A stretch of 64,000 nt of DNA from Marsupella aquatica (Eukaryota > Marchantiophyta). Location: assembly GCA_973895155.1 (NCBI GenBank), contig OZ316891.1:5518001-5582000 (forward strand), given 5' to 3'. The notes beneath the pieces were generated by a model. It had not been told where the DNA came from and ran no database searches. It saw nothing but the letters and a program-made list of their open reading frames with translations. The translations under genes and the position numbers were made by a program. Below, in pieces: positions 58,070-64,000 of the stretch (its first letter is position 1; each line of letters opens with the position of its first letter).

Positions 58070-58880
58070 TTTATCTCAGCCCACCGACATTTTTTCCTTG
58101 TCTTGCCATTTTTTCTCATCTCATCACCTTTATCTCACCAAAACTTTTGTTCTCACCCTTGACATCTTTTCTCTCCTGGAGATTTTTTTTCACCTTGACA
58201 TCTTTGTTCACCTTGACATCTTATCTTTTTCTCATCTTGTCATATTTTTTCTCACTTTGACATCTTTATCTCACCATGACATACTTCCCTCACTTTTACA
58301 TCTATTCTCTTCTCAACATCTTTTCTTTATCTTGACATCTTTTCCTTACCTTGCCATCTTTTCTCTCCTCGACATAATTTGCTCACCTCAGTTTCATTTC
58401 TTCATATTGATATTTTTTTCTCTCATTGACATCTTTTTAAAACTTGACATCTTCACAAGGCCAGAATGTACTTGAATGACAACATCTTTGACAAATGACA
58501 TATTTTACTTATTGACCATGTTTTGTAACAACATCTTTACACAAGTTTAACAATATCTTTGGCATAACAACATCATTGGTGACACAACATCTATTTAGTT
58601 GACGATAACTTTTTACTTGACAATATCTTGGGTGACACAACATCTATTGTCTTGACGACAAATTTTTACTTGACAATATCTTGGGCAACATGACAACTTT
58701 GGTGAAACAACTTCTTTTTTCTTAACATCTTTTACTTAAAACATTATTCACATAACAACATCTTGGGCAACACCTCGGGAAACACAACATTGTTTTTCTT
58801 AACTACATCTTGGGTGACATTACATCTTTTTTCTTAACAAGATCTTGGGCGACATGACATATTTTTTTCTCATGACATAA
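58070..58880. repeat. Degenerate repeats of 'cttgacatcttttctcacc'
   Basis: Dozens of imperfect copies of a unit of about 18-20 bp. In the second half they drift into 'ttgacaatatcttgggtgac'. The plus-strand frame 58098-58475 arises from the repeat and is not a gene. The tract runs right up to the Helitron-like 3' end. Confidence 0.75.
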
Positions 58881-59100
58881 TTTGTGCAACGCACAAGTAT
58901 TGAGCTAGTCTACTAGTAATTCGTGAATGGAAGTTACTTTTAAGGTCTACTGTCTAGTGTGAAGACTCTATTGTAGATTGTGACTCTACTTTAATTCACA
59001 AAACACATAGGGAAGAATGAACCAATACAGCCAAGAATCGTTTTTGTGCAATGCACTTTTTTGTCCTCATGTGGCTCTTTCCGTTCTAGGAAATGGTAGT

Positions 59101-59623
59101 CAAGGCTAGTGAGCAAGAACAAAAATCTAGCGTTCAGCATAAGAATATTTTAGGCAAAATAAATGGATGCCAAACTCACATGATAAAAGAATAGTGTTCT
59201 TTTCACTAAGTTACCCCAAAACTGCACAACTTTTTAAGTTGCCCCCAAAACTACTTTAATTAGTAAGCTGCCTCAAGGCTACTGAGCACAAACAAAAATC
59301 TAGCGTTCAGCATAAGAATATTTTGGGCAAAATAAATGGAAGCCAAACTCTCATGATAAAAGAATAGTGTTATTTTCACTAAGTTACCCCAAAACTGCAC
59401 AACTTTCTTAAGTTGCCCCCAAAACTACTTTAATTAGTAAGCTGCCTCAAGGCTACTGAGCACAAACAAAAATCTAGCTTCAGCATAAGAATATTTTAGG
59501 CAAAAATAAATGGAAGCCAAACTCACATGATAAAAGAATAGTGTTCTTTTCACTAAGTTACCCCAAAATTGCACAACTTTCTTAAGCTGCCCCCAAAACT
59601 ACTTTAATTAGTAAGCTGCCCCA
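59101..59623. repeat. Three tandem copies of a 174-bp unit
   Basis: Copies start at 59101, 59274 and 59448 and differ at few positions. A shorter pair of about 61-bp units ('tggccgaycaatc...') follows at about 59666 and 59727. Confidence 0.9.
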
Positions 59624-59799
59624 TGAATTAATCTCAGCTGCACATCCCAACTATTGAGTTACTTGTGGCCGATCAATCATTTGAATGGGGCAACATGATG
59701 ATTTAGGGGACAAGATCGTTACATATGGCCGACCAATCCTTTGCATGGGGCAACATAATAATTTAGGGGACAACATCGTGAGAATGACAAAACATTCAG

Positions 59800-61755
59800 C
59801 TACAAGTAAACATAACACTGGAGTGCCTAAGGTAGTCGACTAATCTGCCATGGCATTTCCGCTCAATATATTCCCATTTGATTTTTTGGAGGCAAAAAAG
59901 AATAAAATAAAAATTCCCATTTGTCATCAGGAACCTTCCATGCTACATCTGCCACCTCTTCAAGTGGCGTGCAGAATTCCCATCAAGATTGAGCCCAAAA
60001 TGGAAAAGTCTTCGGCATAATTATAACGCAAGCAATGAACCAAGCCTAATGATGTGACCGCTTGATGCCAACAGGTAACTCCAGCCAGCCCAAAGCCTGC
60101 ACATGTCCCAGAGCCTTTACACGAAACATGTACTATAGCCATCATTTGATCAAGTGTTCCCACCCGTCCTTCTACCCATGTTTGCACTATTTACATTCTA
60201 CTGGTAATTACTGGTATAGATATTGCATTTATCAACCCACACGGCTAAGTTTATTGTGGCACTCATGCGCAAGTGTTACCCCCTCATATGGACATATTTT
60301 TACTCTAGAAACACCCTCCTTGCACTTAAAAACTGCAAGACAAGTGTAATTTGTATGAAAAGGAGGAATAATCCTTGAAATACGTATACAATATTGCAAG
60401 TATTGGTGGTCCATTTAAGAAACAGAGAGAGTTCATTTTGGTAGCCTTATACAAAATCTGAGATTTATCACTTTGTCATCCTTTTTGCGTGAAATTACTA
60501 CCTTGCCATGATATTTGGGTTATTTACTAAAATTAATCATACGTGATTAACTCAACTGTATTTTCCCTGTCGGAAATCTCTTCATGGCATTTTTGGATGA
60601 TTAACTATGGGTGTTTAACTTGAACATTGCTAGAAAAAGGTGGTAATTTATAAATAATCTAAAAATCTTGGCAAGGTAATAATAATGTATCACAATAAAG
60701 TGACAAAGTAGTAAATTTCAAAAATACAAAATAGCACACAACTACCGAATCTCATGGGACGATCCAAAAGGGGAAAACAAGCCAGAGGCCAGAGATCAAG
60801 GTAGATGTGCAGGGCAACCCTCCCAACAATCTTTGAGTCTTATGCTAGCTTATGGCCTCCTCATCCAAAAGTGCGTTACTTCCTAGAATGCCATTATGTT
60901 ATGTTGCACAGTCTCATGTGCCTCCCCCACCAGCTTTCCTGGTCTCCTTTCCATCAGTTGCCCCTCATCTCCCCTTTGTCTCTCCCCCCAACATTGTTTT
61001 TTTGACTCAATTTCAAGAGAGTTCAATTGGCCAAAACTAAAATCCAACGTGCATGTCCATAATTATGTGCCACCTCGACCAATGCTCGTGTGTTGCATAG
61101 AAGATTCTAAGGGTGAGATAAAGAAATACAAGCAAGACAAAGAAATGCAATCGAGACAAGAAAATTATTAAGGCATTGTATGTTTTATCCCGACCTTATG
61201 GTCATTGCATGAGGTTGTTTTTGCCAAGCACCCTTGAATGTGGCCATGCTGTCATGTGGCTGTGTTGTTGGGTGTGGAAGCTTAGTGTGCAGGATGAGTT
61301 GAAGAAGAGACAATGAAGACATAATCATAGAATGCTTAAATCCACATATGGGGACATCAGGGATGCAAACCTACATTCTGCGTAAGGGTTTAAGGGCTGA
61401 AGATGTAAACAAAGTAATGCAAATAGTGAATGTTTTACAAAAAGTTTTAAAAATAGAATCTAAGGGAAAAATTGCTCAACCAGGCATGTCTAGTGACTCT
61501 TTATTGACATTGATTTAGATGCCAGCATACATCTGTTCTTCTTTGCTGGTTTCTTCCCTTTGTGACAGTTTTTGTCCAAAATGAGCACACCAGTCATGCC
61601 CAATGAAACAAGTTTCTGTACAGGTTCTATTTCAAAACTTTTAGAAAAAATTGCAAAAAATTAGTCAGAACCTTTGGAGACTAAATCTTAGGTCCATTAC
61701 CAATATATTTGTCCGCGGGGATTGAAAGTTTCAATAATTAATCAGTCGTTGAGCA
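59800..61755. other. No gene seen
   Basis: Mixed AT-rich DNA; frames are short and lack domains. Confidence 0.4.
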
Positions 61756-61849
61756 ATTTTGATCGTTCACTACAGTAAAAGTACGTATAGTGTCACACTC
61801 AACTATCGTAATCAGTGTAGACGGTTCGCCAGGACGATCAGGAGTCTCC

Positions 61850-62760
61850 AGTCTGGCCCCGAAGGCTCACAGGCTCACAGGGTCGGGCTGTTACAGACAA
61901 ACGCCGCAGGAGTCATGGTCACGTCGGAAGGCTCTGGACTATCCAACGCTTCAGTCGGGTCCCCAAAAGCTCCAGGGGCGCCCCCTCAATCAGGGGCAGA
62001 CGCGTCAGCCTTGTCTTCGAAGGCTCCAGGGTGTCGCCCCCTAATCGGACGCAGACGCTTCGGCCTTGTCCATCAAGGGTCCAGCGTCGCCCCTCAATCA
62101 GACGCAGACACTTCGACCTTGTCCCTGAAGGCTCCAGGGTCGCCCCCTCAATCAGACACGCAGACGTTTCCATCTTGTCCTGAAGGCTCCGGGGTCGCCC
62201 CCTTAATCGGAGGCAGACGCGTCAGCCTTGTCCCCGAAGGCTCCAGATTCGCCCCTGATCGGAAGCAGACGCTTCAGCCTTGTCCCTGAAGGCTTCAGGG
62301 TCGCCCCCTCAATGGGAGGCGGACGCGCCACGCGAAGGGTCCAGATTCGCCCCCTGATCGGAGGCGGACGCGTCAGCCTTGTCCCCGGGCTCCAGATTCG
62401 CCCCTGATCGGAAGCAGACGCTTCAGCCTTGAAGGCTCCAGGGTCGCCCCCTCAATGGGAGGCAGCCGCTTCAGCCTTGTCCCTGAAGGCTCCAGGGTCG
62501 CCCCCTCAATGGGAGGCAGACGCGCCACGCTGGCCCCGGAAGGGTCCAGATTCGCCCCCTGATCTGAGGCAGCCGCTTCAGCCTTGTCCCTGAAGGCTCC
62601 AGGAGCGCCCCCTCAATCGGAGGCGGATGCGCCACACTTGCCCCCGAAGGGTCTAGATTCGCCCCCTGATCGGAAGCGGACGCTTCAGCCTTGTCCCTGA
62701 AAGCTCCAGGGCCGTCCCCTCAATGGGAGGCCGACGCCGAAGGAGTGATGGGCAAGGCCG
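61850..62760. repeat. GC-rich satellite, unit about 54 bp, about 15 copies
   Basis: Units of the type ccttgtccctgaaggctcca + gggtcgccccctcaatggga + ggcagacgcgtcag; starts at 62009, 62064, 62117, about 62173, 62226 and 62278 show a period of 52-56. Because 54 is a multiple of three, long frames run through it on both strands (61759-62289 +), but no start, domain or codon signal supports a protein. Confidence 0.85.
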
Positions 62761-63001
62761 AAGGCTCGGGAACCCGCTCCCGCGCCTGAGTCTCGTCCCG
62801 GAAGCCTCTGGAAAGGACTCCTCAGGCCCTCTCCATCGCAATTCGCCATCACAATCGCAATCACCAGAGGTACTACCGACCAATCGAGCCACCTTCCTCT
62901 CTGTCTTGGCTTGCGAAAGAAGGCAGCGCAGCAGCTCGGCCCTTCGTCAGTTTGTATACTACAGTGAGGCCCAGCCGCCCAGTCCATGCCTCCTTCGCCA
63001 C

Positions 63002-63009
63002 TATAAAAG
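63002..63009 (+). promoter_or_regulatory. TATA box of the NBR1-like gene
   Basis: TATAAAAG, 261 bases before the ATG; transcription would start near 63035. A (CACT)n run (about 63063-63083) then lies in the leader. Confidence 0.7.
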
Positions 63010-63269
63010 GGCGTGGACTCCCAATTATGATTCCAGCTCTCGTCGTTGAAGCATCACTTCTTCACTCACTCACTCACTCACTCACCAGCGCGGATCACAG
63101 GAACGCGCAGGTTATCAATTTCTCGGCAGACTAGTGCGTTCGCGGAGAGTTTGTTGAATTTTGCGGCTTACAGGAACGGAAATTCTTTTGTTGGGTTTGA
63201 GCTGAGCTTGGTCAATTGGAGGAGTACAGAACAGAAGATTTTGTGGAGGTTTGTTGAGCATCGAACGAG

Positions 63270-64000
63270 ATGGAGTCTTCTTACATTGTGAAGGTTCAGC
63301 ACGAGGGTGCGATTCGTCGCCTGACTCTTGCGAGAGGGGAGGGGGCATTCGCGTTTGAGCAGCTCCAGAGCAGGATTCGGGACCTGTTCCAGTTTCCGCT
63401 TTCGGCTCAATTTGGGCTTACTTACCTTGATAAGGACGGGGATGTTGTCACTATGGCTGAAGATGAGGACCTAAAGGACGCCTTGGTGCTGCAAGCTCTG
63501 AATCCTCTGCGCGTCACGGTGGAGATTGTGAACGGGAATACGAAGTCAAGTTCCCCGGTGCTCGGAAATGAAGTGAATTCTGGTGAGGCGACAGAGCAGC
63601 CGATCGTTCAGGGTGGATCGATCCCTCCAAGTCTCTCGAATTCGTTGCCAGTGGATATGGTTGTAGATGCTGAGCCAGTTGTTGATTCCGGCGAGTCTGT
63701 TGCTAAAGCGGAGCCCTCGAGCAATTCTGGTGGAAAATCTGCCTTACCTGAGGAGAACGTGTCTAAAATGGAGGGAGGTTCGGGATCGAAAGCTCCAGAT
63801 GTTCCTTTCCCTGAGGGACCAACGGAAAACAAAAGTCAGGAAGAAACAGGTGGTTCCAGCGAAAATCGCGGGCATCTAGTTCATTTCGGCATCCAATGTG
63901 ACAGTTGTCGGATGGTGCCTATCTTAGGGCCACGCTTTGTATCGCGCACAAAGCGAAATTATGATTTGTGCGTCAGATGTTACGAGGCCAGCGGCGCAGA
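63270..64000 (+). CDS. NBR1: NBR1-like selective autophagy receptor, 5' part
   Basis: ATG 63270 opens a frame of 243 codons that runs off the window with no stop. Residues 1-90 form a PB1 domain: a basic cluster ('YIVKVQHEGAIRRLTL') and the acidic OPCA motif ('YLDKDGDVVTMAEDEDLKDA'), so it can polymerise. A Ser/Glu-rich linker follows. From about residue 207 a ZZ zinc finger begins ('HFGIQCDSCRMVPILGPRF', then 'YDLCVRCYEASGA'). This PB1-linker-ZZ order is that of plant NBR1/Joka2. NBR1 binds ubiquitinated cargo and ATG8 and takes protein aggregates to the vacuole; the FW, UBA and ATG8-interacting parts would lie beyond the window. The first exon extends at least to the window end. Confidence 0.93.
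   Translation, partial: MESSYIVKVQHEGAIRRLTLARGEGAFAFEQLQSRIRDLFQFPLSAQFGLTYLDKDGDVVTMAEDEDLKDALVLQALNPLRVTVEIVNGNTKSSSPVLGNEVNSGEATEQPIVQGGSIPPSLSNSLPVDMVVDAEPVVDSGESVAKAEPSSNSGGKSALPEENVSKMEGGSGSKAPDVPFPEGPTENKSQEETGGSSENRGHLVHFGIQCDSCRMVPILGPRFVSRTKRNYDLCVRCYEASGA

Larger units (their letters stand above)
54523..58908. mobile_element. Element bounded by inverted Helitron-like termini
   Basis: Right end: hairpin TTGTGC-AAC-GCACAA (882-896 of the 58-kb block) followed eight bases later by CTAG (58905-58908) and a host T, the layout of a Helitron 3' end. Left end: ACTAGCTCAATG...TTGCAC (54523-54548) is an inverted version of the same terminus. Either two Helitron-type ends face outward, or this is a TIR element of about 4.4 kb. 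No RepHel protein is visible; a HARBI1-like scrap lies inside. Confidence 0.45.

Noticed and set aside
58098-58475. A 125-codon hydrophobic protein
   Set aside because: The frame is produced by the degenerate 'cttgacatctttt' repeat.
61759-62289. A 176-codon repeat protein
   Set aside because: Caused by a 54-bp satellite whose period is a multiple of three; frames are open on both strands alike.

Overview
The window is nuclear DNA of a plant. The intact genes have many short GT-AG introns, and several products are plant-type: an HMG protein with three HMG boxes, an NBR1-like autophagy receptor, a WRKY19-like cysteine repeat protein, PIMT and a plant-type 2-oxoglutarate dioxygenase. Most of the sequence is AT-rich, repeat-rich intergenic DNA with DNA transposon and LTR debris. 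A seed-free land plant (moss, liverwort, lycophyte or fern) fits, but that is inference; the sequence does not prove a species.

Layout. 1-1.5 kb: 3' part of a 2OG-Fe(II) dioxygenase gene (+). 4.4-8.1 kb: a decayed PIF/Harbinger transposase, a block of short GACGCTTT palindromes and a small ORF. 8.1-10.1 kb: a 2-kb LTR-like element; a diverged inverted copy lies at 52.3-54.35 kb. 10.1-18.5 kb (+): an unusual mobile-element-like region. It holds three arrays of about 41-45 bp palindromes, unrecognised ORFs, a broken gene with a ParB-like domain followed by a circularly permuted (beta-class) N6/N4 DNA methyltransferase, and a Ulp1-type protease. 19.8-22.3 kb (-): a second, diverged ParB-like gene in opposite orientation, split by a solo LTR with a perfect 5-bp target-site duplication. 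22.3-33.2 kb: AT-rich DNA with repeat relics. 33.6-36.8 kb (+): an eight-exon protein-L-isoaspartate methyltransferase gene. 38.5-41.3 kb (-): a single-exon 941-aa WRKY19-like protein. 45.5-48.3 kb (-): a 12-exon 3xHMG-box gene. 49-62.8 kb: tandem repeats, a long foldback, Helitron-like ends, a SINE-like duplication and a 54-bp GC-rich satellite. 63.0-64.0 kb (+): promoter and 5' end of an NBR1-like gene that runs off the window.

The host genes are unrelated housekeeping or regulatory genes and form no pathway. The part most worth attention is 10.1-22 kb. There a prokaryote-style ParB plus DNA methyltransferase architecture sits in a eukaryotic element. Its introns carry regularly spaced palindromes whose two arms change together. 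I do not know a described element with this combination. The copies here are broken (frameshifts, stops), so they are relics; intact relatives would have to be sought elsewhere in the genome.
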